64,000 nucleotides of DNA. Origin: Rhizoctonia solani. Taxonomy: Eukaryota > Basidiomycota > Agaricomycetes > Cantharellales > Ceratobasidiaceae. The DNA is taken from assembly GCF_016906535.1 (NCBI RefSeq), contig NC_057385.1, forward strand, positions 2,976,001-3,040,000, in the 5' to 3' direction. This document shows positions 35,736 through 47,137 of the stretch, piece by piece; within the stretch, counting starts at the first letter, position 1, and each line of letters starts with the position of its first letter. A program made the position numbers and the translations under genes. The notes under the pieces were generated by a model that had not been told where the DNA came from, searched no databases, and was given only the letters and a program-made list of their open reading frames with translations.

Positions 35736-36777
35736 ATGTCCTCTCTCCTCAAGGCTCAGACTGCGAATGCCAAGGGCAAGGGCAAGCGCCCAGCCAACGA
35801 TGAGGGCGAGGCTGGTCCTCCGCGCAAGAGAAACAAACAACGAGTGTTGCTGCTCTCGTCTCGGGGAATCACCCACCGCATGCGCCATCTCATGGGCGAT
35901 CTGGAGGCTCTCTTGCCGCATATCAAGAAGGGTAAGTATCATATACTCTTGAGTCACTTACAGCTCTGATTACTATGGTATGCAGACTCCAAGCTAGACT
36001 CCAAAAACCACCTCCACCTCCTTCCCGAACTCGCAGACCTCCACAACTGTAACAACACTCTCTACTTTGAAGCACGACGTCACGAAGACCTCTATCTCTG
36101 GGCTGCCAAGACACCAAACGGCCCAAGTGTCAAAATGCATGTCAAAATGTGCACACAATGGATGAATTAAAAATGACTGGAAACTGCTTGAAAGGAAGTC
36201 GAGGACTCTTGAGTTTGACCCAGGATTCGATAGCGGCGAGCATTGGAAACTCATCAAAGAGTTATTCACGCATGTAAGTCCAACGCATCTACCCGTACTC
36301 AACCACCCGTCTCATCGTTGGACAGATTTCGGAGTTCCGCCCACTGCTCGCTCGAGCCAAACCATTCATCGACCACATTCTTACGTTTTCCATAGTCGAC
36401 AACAAAATCTGGTTTAGAAACTTCCAAATAATCGAAAAGGATCCACTTAAACCCAATGGTCCCCCTGAGACCTCACTCGTTGAAATTGGTCCCAGGTTTG
36501 TGTTAACGCCCATAAGGATATTCGAAGGTGCATTCGGTGGAGCGACTGTATTCTCTAATCCTGGTGAGTGTCTGAGCCCATTTAATTGGTGAAACGAAAG
36601 CGCTAATGCACTATGGCGATAGAATTTGTGAGCCCCGCAGCCGTCCGGTCCCAGATCAAGCGAGAACAGGGAGAAAAGTACCGTGCTCGCAAGGAGGGCG
36701 AGGCGGAACGCAATACAAGGAGAGAGGAAAGGAGGCGAGAAGAAGACGAGTTGGCGGTCAGGAATGTATTTGCATAG
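35736..36777 (+). CDS. BRX1: ribosome biogenesis protein Brx1, with frame breaks
   Basis: Nucleolar Brix-domain protein needed for 60S subunit assembly. Start MSSLLKAQTANAKGKGK, then RVLLLSSRGITHRMRHLMGD and DLEALLPHIKK. The second exon gives NCNNTLYFEARRHEDLYLWAA and NGPSVKMHV. Further on are TGNCLKGSRG, SIVDNKIWFRNFQIIEKDP, LVEIGPRFVLTPIRIFEG and the basic tail AVRSQIKREQGEKYRARKEG with a stop at 36775-36777. Frame breaks occur at 36144-36147 (AAAA, expected AAAAA), 36214-36216 (TTT, expected TTTT) and 36327-36329 (TTT, expected TTTT), each one base short of the frame needed for a conserved segment. A further shift lies near 36357. Brx1 is essential in yeast, which favours sequence error. 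Confidence 0.9.
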
Positions 36778-39018
36778 TAGTGCTAGACTTGGACATCGTT
36801 TTTGTGAGACACTTGTGTGGTACTGGATTATGAGCTATCGATGGACAAGTGAACATCAAACTTAAGTTAGTGGCGAGACAGTAAACGAAAATTATTGGTA
36901 CTCGTATTAAGTTAGAGTGAACTTAGGCTAATTAAGTTTGGCATATACGTATTTCATGGTTACCGAGAAGACAACAGAATGAGCCACAAAAACCGGAGAT
37001 ACCATCGGAGCCCGCATACAACTTCCGTTTACTTTCATCCAAGGTTTATCGGACGTATAGCCGGTGGGTGCCTGTACCTTGAGAACCCCGGACAGGAATA
37101 CCGACTGAGTCGTAACTTATTACCGAAGCTCTCAAAACATGCACCGGGAGCAATCTTAAACTTGTTCATCAAATGTTGTCTGTCGGGTCGAGATGACGCC
37201 TCCAAGCTTCTCGTGATATGTCTACAGACCGGTCGGTTGACAAGAGGATTATCACATAGCCTGACCATTTTTGTGAGGCCAGGCCTGGCTCGACGGCCTG
37301 AGCAGTTGGGCACGCAAACTTTAGGGGGCCCTACTCTTAGTATAGTTCGAATTTTCCAATCGATCACTCAAGATCCTGGGAGCTATATCGTGAGACCATG
37401 GGGACACCTCATTTGAGCGGACGCTTGGCGGGACAAACGGACATACCGCAGCATTGAAGGATAGAAGAGATTCGGGCTCGGTCACTTACAAAATCAGTCA
37501 AAGCTTTACCGATACTTTTGAGCTTTTGCGCTCGTTAAGATTCAAGTTGACAACTGAGCCCCCGATGCCTAGAGCAATAAATCCATCCGCACAACCAAGG
37601 GAGTAAACATCGGTATACAATGCTATTTTCTGCTAATTTGAGGATCGGTACTATTATGACACGATGCAAACGATTTATTGGGCTCTAATACACTCTCGAC
37701 CAACTCTATAAATTACTGAGACGCTTTTGGAGCACATAACCCCAGAATATGGATAATGGGACCATCAAAACCCTGTACCGCATATAGTCACATTGTTGGA
37801 ACTGGTACTAACTCTAACAAGTGTATGCTCTCCAGGGATAACTTTGTTAGATTGAGGGGTATATAACTAGTGTTCCACCCAAGCTGCATCTGGCATCGCC
37901 ATTCAGAGCCGTACCCTAGTTTTCCTGAAGTTGGTGTGTAGATAGTTCTGTGAGTGAATGATACCGGGCAGACGTGAGTGGTGACGCGAAGTGTGTCCGA
38001 GAGTCTCGGATACCAGTAGAGGTATTGAAAGCAAAGTTTTCGCGTGAGGGATAGACTAGTGTTCCTCCAAGATCTAAAAGACCGATAGAGTGTCACAAAT
38101 GTTACCCCAAATTGACAAAATCTTTTTATTAGAAGATTAACATGGTCTTCGCGAAAAAAGCAACAGCAACAGAACTATACCTCCAGACTCTGCGTCATGT
38201 TGAGACTTTTCGGCAAGTACCACCAGAATCGCATTAGACTACCACTATAAAACCCGAATAACGTTTACAACTAAACCTATGACGTATTTAGCCAGATTGG
38301 CACTGCAGAACATCAGATACCGGTGTACTAAAGGCTCGAAACGCCCCCTACTTTTTGAGGGTCGGATCAAGGCAAAGATTTACGAGGCTACAGTATCCAT
38401 TCTAGGGTGTATGAGCCGCCTATCATCGCGCAATATAATCACGGAAAATGCCCGGGGCGGAATAATGTGGAAAAGCACCCAAACAGCATCGTCAATCTCC
38501 TCGAAATAAGGATGATCTGACGTGGTCTGACAAGCTCAAGTTTGATGATCGCTCTGATCGCTTATTCGCTTACACAAGCTTTGGTACTCAGTTCAGCTGG
38601 CCAACTCGAACACTCAGATACCCAAATAGGGGGCGGGCGATCTACCCGTAAATTTCAAATTGGGTTTTCTTTGGCTCTGGTGGCGATACTGAATTCGGAT
38701 ACAAACAAAGCGCGCCATTTATGCTTCACAGTATGTCACAGAATGAGGATCTTTTTCTTGCTCTTCGGTCTTATCATCCCCGTCGCATATCTCGCGCAGC
38801 TAAATATGCGCGATCCATTAAGCCAATCGGGTATCCAATCCCCGCATAAGGACTATGGCAACAGCGTAGTGGACTCCCCCTATTCTCCCCAGAGGTGAAT
38901 CACAAATATCACAGCAGCCGCAAAAGCCCCTATATGCTTGTTCAAAAGTGTATTTAAGAGACCGGATAGATCGGATTTTGAGCCCACGACATCCAAAGCG
39001 AGTATCCCACTGACTGTC
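36778..39018. other. intergenic, about 2.2 kb, no gene seen
   Basis: Several short open frames on both strands, none with a recognisable domain or a plausible intron structure. The last 500 bases include a hydrophobic frame (38542-38898, with RIFFLLFGLIIPVAYLAQL). I could not join this to the MFS gene in frame, and it may be chance. Confidence 0.45.
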
Positions 39019-42000
39019 ATGAACTCGAGTAACGATCCTATTGATGACCCTCAATCACCGTTAATCCCTGGTAAACGCCCGCCTCCTGTACGCGTCTCCT
39101 TCTCGCGTCAGACCCATAGATCGAGGAGTCGACTCACGAACATCGATAATGCCCCGCCGACGTCCGGGCCTATCGGCGGAGGTGGAGTTCCTCTTGGTGA
39201 TCGCGTACATTCGGTTCCAGAATCTACTACAAGGATGAGCATGGCTATTCCGACAGGCTTACCTAGTCCAGAGGCTACACCTCTGCCAATCGTTCCGCTA
39301 ATCGTGCTATGCATTGTGAGCCGTTGTTCAACCTTGTTTGAGTGTAGGAGACTGAGCCCCCCAGACTCTGATGGGGGAATTTCTAAGTGCAAATGTATCT
39401 GCTCCATGGGCTTTCTTCTTGGTCGAGAGTGAGTTGTTCTAACATCTGGGATGAAATATTATCCATTGAATTGTTCGGACCAGGCTTCGGAACCTTCGAA
39501 CCGACCGAGGTCGGCTTATGGACTGGTATTCTCGTCTCGGTCTTCTTTATCTCTCAGTTCCTTACTTCTCTTCTCTGGTGCGCCCTCGACATTATCGCGC
39601 CAGAAACCAATTCCGTTAGCTAACCAATAGCAAACCACACAGGTCCAGCCTTGCGGAGCGTTTCGGACGACGCGTCGTACTAGTCTCATCACTCCTTGGA
39701 AGTGGATTCACATGCATTGCATTTGGAATGTCCAAATCATTTAAGTTTGCTGTTTTCGTTAGACTTCTGCAAGGCGCGTTTGGTGGAGCTGTTGGCGTGG
39801 CTCGCGGAAGTGTCGCATTGATCTCGGATTCGAGCAACGAAGCTCAAGTGTATGCCATTTTGGGATTTTGCTGGGGATTAGGAGGTATGTATACTTACAT
39901 CCCCTGGTTTTCCGCTAATCTCCGAATTTGTAGGTGTGGCTGGCGCGATCATTGGGGGCGTTTGTGAGTTGAAAGTCCGTTCGTCGGAGCGCAGATCAGA
40001 ATACTTACTTGTGAATATAAACATGATAGTCGAAAATCCTACCAAAAAATGGGATTTGTTCGCCCGCCTACCCGTGTTTGTCGAGTTCCCTTACCTGTTA
40101 CCTACCCTTGTAGCCGCATCCATCACCATTAGTGGCGGGCTTTTGGCATTAACTTTGGATCACGATGGAGGACCTCGACCTCGTTCTGGGATAATATCTG
40201 CAAACACTGAAGGAACTAGTGCAGCTGAAATTGGGGCCCTCCCAGTTGAGCATTCTCCGACGAGGGGCCTGAACGAAGGCTCTGTTCTCAGGGGTAATTC
40301 GACTCTCGAGACATGCTCGATTGAATATGGAACGATGAACAACATTGAACAGGCTGAAATCAACAGATCCGGTATACCTTTTGGCGAGCGTACCTGGACT
40401 CTGTCATCTGCCGTAAGTGGGAACTCTGGGTATGGCGAGCCGTATCGCAGCCATTTTGGGAATGGGTTCCGCCACAGGTTCAGCACAGCAAGCTTGGTTG
40501 CAGCTGCCGCAAGGCGCCGAGCAGGAATTGATGAGGATCTGGGAGGTATGCGCATCGGAAACGACTCCGAGGGACAGGAAGCGCGCTTGGCAGAACGGAT
40601 GGTTATGGGTGAGTTGTATGTTCTCGAGTCAAATGTGAAACTTGACCTAATCAAGAGTATTGTATAGCGAATGAATTGACGGTGACGTCTATTGGTGACC
40701 TATGGGTCGCTTCTGCGCTCACTATGGATGTGGATGATGATGACTTGTGTGATTTTGATGATCAACTCGCACCTTCTATGGATGGCCCAGCGATTCCCTC
40801 AAATTCGGTAAGGGCCGCACCAATCACAGATTATCGCGCGCGCTCGGCTTCCGCCACTCGTCGTGTGGCGCCAACAGTGAATGGGAATACTTTGCCCCGC
40901 GACAACCGACCACACTCGCTCTCGCTCTCGGCCAACAACAGTGTTAGTCGGTTTCGATCAAACTCTTATCCCACTATCCTTGAAAATACCGGTTTACGGT
41001 CACCTTCCCTCGGTCTCAATGCGCCTAATGCGAGTGGTATTGTCGCAGGAAATGTGGTAAACATCGATATGTTGCAACCTATCATGGAGGGGAAGCCTGT
41101 AGCCTATGATTTACAGGGCTCCGAATTAGCGAAAGCGTCATTTTTTTCTCAGTTACCATTGATTATCATATTTCAAGTAAGTTAGAGTGCACGGTACTAT
41201 CTATCTCTCGGAACTTACCTATTTATCTAGTACGGCCTCCTAGCTCTTCACAGCACGGTCCATGATCAAGTATTTATGTCCTATCTTGTATCTAAGCGCG
41301 CCCAAGGTGGACTAGGATTAAGTGCAGGTGACTTTGCACAACTCAGTAAGCAACGTGTATCGGTGAAACTGTGAAGATCTCTCTGAAATATCATCTGATT
41401 CTAGTTGCCATGATGTGTCTTGCTCAAATCTTTTACCAGTTTTATCTGTACCCGTGAGTGTTACCTTGGCCCTATTTGTCCATGATATAGAAGTTACTTA
41501 TCCCTGACATCTTCACGATAGAACGATGGGGTAAGTCTTGCCTCGCCTCCCGCCCTTCCTGGTTTGGTTCTGATCGGAATTTCGGCGATACCAGTCCACC
41601 ACTGGGTCGTTTCTCGCACTTGTCTATGTTTCGATTTGGGGTATTGCTACTTATGTTTTCTTACATATCGGTAACCCTCGCGCGGCCGCTCGCCAAATCA
41701 GGTGCTAGTAGGGAAATGGTCATGGCGGGTATGTCCTCGTCATTTCCCAGTGCACGAAGCGAGAAAGTAACCGTGTACTCGCCTTCTAGCGCTGACTTTT
41801 AGCACGTAAGTTAACTCTTCTCATATCCGATTACGCGGAAGGTGTACTGAAGATAACCATAAGCGCGGTACGCTATTGCGGAATAACTTTTTCATACACT
41901 GCGGTTACTGTGCTTCTCAATTATAGTCAGCGTCTTCATTGTCTTGTGAAACAGGATGCATGGGTTACTAATGAAATGTTGTACAGTGTGCACTCCACAA

Positions 42001-42301
42001 ACAATGGGGCTTGCGAACGGGCTTGCCCAGTCGGTGGTATCACTTGCGCGATTCATGGGACCAGTAAGTAATGGGCAAGGTTGGTCAGTACGATGGCTCA
42101 CTGTATGCGTTCCATGTAGATATTGGGTGGTTATGTAAGCCACTCATTTAAGTGTTTTGTCGGTTGCTAACAAATTACACTTGTTTGAAAAAGCTTTGGT
42201 CTTTCAGTACCCACGCCGACCCAGAAGGCTACGAGTTTGGTTTTTGGTTTTGTGGAGCCTTCTGCGCTCTGGCCCTCCTTCATAGCTTTACATTACACTG
42301 A
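39019..42301 (+). CDS. MFS transporter, YCR023C/ZIFL-like family
   Basis: Membrane transporter of the major facilitator superfamily, probably with 12 membrane segments. Start MNSSNDPIDDPQSPLIPG at 39019. First helix LPIVPLIVLCI; then EFLSANVSAPWAFFLVE, the region VGLWTGILVSVFFISQFL, the MFS motif A region SSLAERFGRRVVLVSSLLG, and VRLLQGAFGGAVGVARGS. The central cytoplasmic loop is very long and Ser-rich (about 40180-41100). The second half has FRFGVLLLMFSYISVTLARPL, VRYCGITFSYTAVTVLLNY, GLANGLAQSVVSLARFMGP and FGFWFCGAFCALALLHSFTL. One exon is 9 nt (41522-41530, giving TMG). The family includes yeast YCR023C and plant ZIFL; the substrate is unknown. Confidence 0.82.
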
Positions 42302-43019
42302 GTAAATTATGCGAGTACTGCACCCGCATTGTGTAGTGTCCATCATATGACCCCTTAATTTAGTTACCTCTCCCACCCTATGTCGACTTATGGTACTTTA
42401 TACACTCCCCCAAAATTAGCTAGGTTGCCCTGTGACATCGGTTACGAATACGGTGGGGCTTAGACTTCGATATATAGCTCTATCAGTACAGAAGTTAAAC
42501 TGAATTCATGCAAACTGAATTCCTATAAATGACACTCTTGTCCCACTTAAAAGCGGCCTATGATAACAATGCCGGGACGCCACACGGAAATTGCTTGGGC
42601 TGGCCAAATGTAAGTGGTATGGATCCCAAGTTTTGAGTTAAGAATGTCGATCGACCGATGATCGACGTATCGGAAGACCTTGTCAAACAGCGGCCAAGCC
42701 ACATGGTACCGTCGCTTGATATTGCCATTTGACTCAATCAATCCACGTTCCTAGCTTCATCCGCATGATCAGGGTTCAGAACAATAAACACAGAAACGCG
42801 AGACAGGCTCTCGGTCGGGAACCTAGTTGGGATCGGTGTGATTAGTGAACCAGCCCAGCTTCACTGGTTGTTGCCGACTCCCGCTCTATGCGGAATTAAA
42901 TAACCTATCCGGGGGAGGGTTCCCCAAATTAACCACGGACATAAATTCGGGATACTGCTGGTACTTGTTCCAACCTAGACTCCACCCCCCTGCCCTCGCC
43001 CCCACTCAGTCTTTTCAAC
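42302..43019. other. intergenic, no gene seen
   Basis: Between the MFS gene and the hydrolase, on the same strand. No coding signal that I can support; it presumably holds the MFS 3' end and the hydrolase promoter. Confidence 0.5.
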
Positions 43020-44418
43020 ATGCCTTTCATCAAGGTCTCCAGTGGACTCAAATACACTACCATACCTTCGTGTCCAATCGAGTGAATCCCACGCTCGACC
43101 AAAGCAAACCATTGTACTCTTACTTCACCCCCGGTTCTTTGACCTCCACTTTTTCGCGCCTCAGTACCGTGATGCTCGACTAGCCAAGGGTACACCTCGT
43201 AGGTCTGAGCACTGAACCCCCTTCTCCCACACTGACACTACTCCGGTCTAGCTTGCGGTAGACCATCACTATCATGGCGAGACGAAATCTAGTATTGATA
43301 CTAACCATACGACTTCTGGAAGGCAAGTTTGACTTGCTCACACACAGTAACTATAGGCTCACAATGGTGCAACACAGATCGCCAAAGACATCCTTCAAGT
43401 TCTTGACACATTGAAGTCAAGAAGGCATATATCTTTGGAAACAGCTTGGCGGACCAATTGCAGTGCGTATGCATATGTTGCAGCCTGAAAGGGTGGCTGC
43501 ATTGATTCTATGCGCAAAGCACCCTCCCGTCGAGGTAAGCCGCTCCTAAGTGTCCCGACTACGTCTACTTACTTTCCGCTCTTCAGACCCCAGAAAATTT
43601 GGAGCAATACAGGTTTCTGAGGTACGCCAACATCCGGAGTTCTCCGCTATCCCCCTCGCTTAAGTGTTAACGACCTTCCCATCCATCTAGGGATGCATGT
43701 TATGAGCCCCGCAGACGACGGGTCTGATCATCTTCCATCAGACGTTGTGTGAGTTTAAGTTCCCATAATGTCCCCAATAGTGCAGCTGATTAATAGGTGT
43801 GTCCAGCCACGCACTAATGTATATACTTTGGGAGGACCCCACCGCTCGTACGTACACTTTTTACCTCCAGCTGGAATGTAACCGGACCCATTGATTTCAG
43901 AGTCGCTTGTTGACGAATGGGGCAACCAGCAAGTTTCGCCCATCAAATCGCAAGTTGATCACGAAATATTCTCTAGTTTATTGGACCGCGAGCCCGTCGA
44001 ACCACGGCTATGGAAAACCATAACATGCCCTGTTCTCATCCTACATGGAGGTAAATGTTTGCAATGGCATTTCAGACCAAACTCATGGCTAATACCCAAT
44101 TTCCCTTTAGAGAAAGACGTGCCATACCCACCCGAAGTTGCCCATGATCACTACGCGGCACTACCGAATGCAGCGAGAGCTTCATATAATCCCGGATGCA
44201 CCTCACTTCTTATCGTGGACGCATCCAGCCATTGTCAATGACTTACTGCAAATTTCCTTGATCGTGTTACGGGAGTCGACAGTCGCCGAGCTGCGACCAT
44301 GCCGATAGCTAGAGACGCCACAACACCAACCCAGCGGGACTATCCTCCTTTCTCTTCCTTGGATGGCGAGCCTCTGATCCCGGGTCACCGAAGAAGAGGG
44401 GATTTTTGGCGCGAGTAG
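43020..44418 (+). CDS. alpha/beta hydrolase, with many frame breaks
   Basis: Serine hydrolase fold enzyme of unknown substrate. Start MPFIKVSSGLKY at 43020. Pieces that line up with the family, each in its own frame: TIVLLLHPRFFDLHFF with QYRDARLAKG; DILQVLDTLEVKKAYIFGNSLGGPIAVRM, whose GNSLG is the nucleophile elbow; PERVAALILCA; DACYEPADDGSDHLPSDVV; LWKTITCPVLILHGG; and IIPDAPHFLSWTHPAI, with the catalytic His. Frames change near 43055, 43108, 43413, 43447, 43710 and 44177. At 43413 and 43447 one missing G explains the shift; at 43710 there is one extra C. This could be a pseudogene or a stretch of poor sequence. The stop at 44416-44418 after GDFWRE is the last in frame with the C-terminal part. 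Confidence 0.7.
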
Positions 44419-44767
44419 GATTAAAATCCAACTAGGATACTCGGTTAGGGTTAGCATTGTGATAGTAGTGTATTCATTTTATGGTAGTTGGTCTGGGGGT
44501 AACTCCAGCGCTTGGTTATCAGTTTCGGCATTTATTCCGTCTTACACACATATACCTGTACATTCAACCCGCGCGCATGTGGAGTTCAAGTGAATAATGT
44601 ACGCTTATCGCGCCTCAATACAACTTATATATGCATCAGATACCCGTGAACCTGGACCTGATCGTATGCGCCACAATTACCACATAGCCACGTGACGCAC
44701 GATGCTCGCAATCGCGTTTCCCGAAGCAGACTACCATCGGCCCTGGTACCTTTCTCCATCTGTTTGA
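44419..44767. other. intergenic with CACGTG box
   Basis: 349 bp upstream of COQ7. It holds a CACGTGAC box at 44689-44696, 74 bp before the COQ7 start, and no coding feature. Confidence 0.5.
44689..44694. promoter_or_regulatory. CACGTG box upstream of COQ7
   Basis: Position and flanks (CCACGTGACG) resemble the boxes upstream of RPT3 and PRE2/UBC9. A regulatory role is inferred. Confidence 0.4.
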
Positions 44768-45597
44768 ATGCCCTTTCTCTCTCGAAAGTTCTGGAGATAT
44801 TGTGCTGCTGCTGCGGGTTCAGGTCGCGCGCGCATTCATTCCGCTTCTTCAAGCCCAAACCTTGCTTCATCTGCGTACGTGAGAGCACAGGCACCATCCC
44901 CTGCCACACATGAACTCCTTCCGACTTGACCCGCCCCCAAAGAGAAGGACTCGAGGCGGCCCTGCGAGTTGACCAGGCTGGTGAAGTAGCAGCCAATTAC
45001 ATCTACATGGGGCAAATGGCAGTCCTGGGAAGTGACCGAAGGTGGGCGGCCTTATCCAAGTAAGTCCGAGTTGGCGGACGTCTCGTCAAACCTTGAAAGA
45101 TTGATCTCCATTAAACCCCAACAACCTCCCCCCTTGTGAACACAGAACATGTGGGATCAAGAACGTCATCTTTCAGTCATGAACGCGCTCCAAGCTCAAC
45201 ACCGAGTGAAGCCGACGATCCTACACCCGCTAGCACAAGTCGGTGGTGAGTCTGGGTGCCGTAACTGCTTTAATGGGTAGGGAAGCCGCGATGGCCTGCA
45301 CTGAGGCCGTAGAAACGGTTATTGGAGAACACTATGATGAGTAAGTAATTTCCACGTTCCTGAGTATAATCCTCAGCCACAATCATCAAAGTCAACTCGC
45401 AGACTTGATGGATTGAAAACCAAACATCCGAGTATCCCATTGCTCAAGTCTGTCATCGAAGAATTCCGTGATGATGAACTAGAACACTTGGATACTGCGG
45501 TAGAGCATCATTCACAGCGGGCTCCAGCTCATGCATTGTTAACTGCTGTGGTTGAAGCAGGGTGCAAGGTGGCCATTGAGTTTGCAAAAAAGTGTAA
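44768..45597 (+). CDS. COQ7: 5-demethoxyubiquinone hydroxylase COQ7, with frame breaks
   Basis: Di-iron monooxygenase of ubiquinone synthesis on the mitochondrial inner membrane. The start at 44768 gives [14 protein letters not shown], basic and Ser/Ala-rich, a good mitochondrial targeting peptide. The core is [20 protein letters not shown] (iron ligand Glu in AGE), [32 protein letters not shown] and [17 protein letters not shown] (ligands in DELEH), ending KVAIEFAKK. Breaks: at 44926-44927, TT where TTT joins the presequence to [10 protein letters not shown]; near 45250, before LGAVTALMG; and at the C-terminus, where six A (about 45586-45591) run past the expected stop and seven would give KKV and a stop at 45595-45597. 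In the first helix pair the usual E-x-x-H reads E-R-H, one residue short. Confidence 0.9.
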
Positions 45598-45828
45598 AAG
45601 GTTTAATATACCAAGGGTCATCCCGCCGTTCTTGATTTCTCAATATATAGCGCCTTTGCACTGGATGATTTCGGTTAAAACGGGGTACTTCTCAAGCGCC
45701 ATTTGTATTCGAAACTTTTTCAACCGGTGTATCGCCATAGAAAATCTTGCCAGTGAAAAACGGGATTAAACGAGAGAATGCATTACGAATGAGAGTACCA
45801 GATACAAAACCAGAATCAAATGTCCATT

Positions 45829-46849
45829 TCAGAACCAAAAGTCCGTCAACTTAAGAGCAATGGCTCCAAGGAGGACAGCAGCACCGCATTCCCCACTCAA
45901 CGACGCGACCCAGGCAGCGTTGGTGCTGGTAGAAGCTGGGGCAGTTCCGGTTGCAGTACGAGAACCAGTGGCAGCACTGGAGCCCGAAGTAGAAGAGGAA
46001 GGAGCGCTCAAGGTGGCAGTGTCAACAGACGATGTGGGTTCTACACTCTGAGTAGCAGTCCCTTGCTCGACAGTAATGTAAGAGCCAGCAACAATACTGC
46101 CGAGACCAGCGCTCTTGACATACGCCTCAAAATCGAACTTCTCGATAGAGAGTTGGCGGCAGGAGTAGCCGGAGCAGCGAAGGTAGTGGGCTGTGCGAGA
46201 ACAAGCAGCATGTAGCGATGAGCGCCAGACCCTTCTGCAGGGAAAGGGCCACCATAGGCAGTGATGTTGGTGCCCGCGCTAGTGTCGAGGGTCCAAGGAG
46301 CCGATGTTCCTGTAATTATACGGCTTTAGGGTCTGAAAGATAGGGACGAGCGCGACAAGGCTTACCGGTAGCCTTGACGCCATTGACAAGCCAGTGTCGG
46401 GTTTGGCCCTCGGCCTGGCTAGCACCGACATAGTCGGCGTCAATCATGGCAACGGTGTATGTACCGCTGGCAGTAACATCTGGAGATGTCGTGACCGGAG
46501 TCAGCGTGAGTTTGGGCTCAGGCTTGACAGCTAAGATTCAATGTATCAGACACTTCATCCTTCTTCAGGAAAACTATACACTCTACCATCGACAGTCTGG
46601 GGCTTTCCAGGGTCAATTGCGCGGACCCATAGGTCACTCCTAAAAGAGCTGTAGGACTGAAGGTCGGGAGAGGCCTGAAAAAATATTTTTAAACAGCCAA
46701 ACGATGTTCGAATCACAAATGACCTACTCAGGGGTGAGCTTAGCATTCTTGAACTGAGCGATAATCGACTGCAGCTGAATAGCTTCGTTTTGAGCAAACG
46801 CGTAGGGGGCGACGGCCAGGGCAATGATTGCAGAAGTTTTGAAAAGCAT
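45829..46849 (-). CDS. secreted PEBP-like protein with predicted GPI anchor
   Basis: Extracellular phosphatidylethanolamine-binding-protein-like domain. Start at 46849: MLFKTSAIIALAVAPYAFAQ, a clear signal peptide with a cleavage site after AFA. The middle has VKPEPKLTLTPVTTSPDV, YTVAMIDADYVGASQAEGQTRHWLVNGV (the PEBP ligand-pocket pattern, with RHWLV), GPFPAEGSGAHRYMLLVLAQ (G-x-H-R signature) and FDFEAYVKSAGLGSIVAGSYI. After it comes a Ser/Thr/Ala-rich stalk and a hydrophobic end (GECGAAVLLGAIALKLTDFWF), which fits GPI attachment. Four exons, no break seen. Fungal relatives of this type are of unknown function. The stop is at 45829-45831. Confidence 0.8.
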
Positions 46850-47042
46850 CTTATGAATAGGTTGTGATTGAAGAAGAAGGATCGAAACTAGGGGTGTGTA
46901 TGGAGAGAGATGAGAAAACACGATCACTTGGCGTTGCAACTTATAGCCCGTGGATCAGTCACACAGCCACCTTTACTCAACCGCCAAGAGTTTATGCCCA
47001 AATCACTCAGGATGGAGGTTTTCTACCCAGCCCTTGAGGTTG

Positions 47043-47137
47043 AGCGGTATAGTGAAGTGGTTAACACGGGAGGTTTAAGTCCATTGGCTGATTTCTCCTG
47101 CCGAAAGGCGTCGTGGGTTCGAACCCCACTGCCGCTA
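47043..47137 (+). tRNA. tRNA-Leu (anticodon TAA) with short intron
   Basis: Class II tRNA with a complete cloverleaf. Acceptor AGCGGTA pairs with TGCCGCT; discriminator A. D stem GTG/CAC with the loop AAGTGGTTAA. Anticodon stem GGAGG/TCTCC; loop TT-TAA-G, then about 13 nt of intron (from TCCATTGG), then T. A long variable arm with GCC-GAAA-GGC, as expected for leucine. T arm GTGGG-TTCGAAC-CCCAC. A T5 run at about 47141 serves as RNA polymerase III terminator. The anticodon depends on where the stem is set; the neighbouring register would give AAG, also leucine. Confidence 0.85.

Noticed and set aside
38542..38898. Hydrophobic frame as a first exon of the MFS gene
   Set aside because: No splice site joins it in frame to MNSSNDPID, and MFS relatives begin with a hydrophilic N-terminus like the one at 39019.
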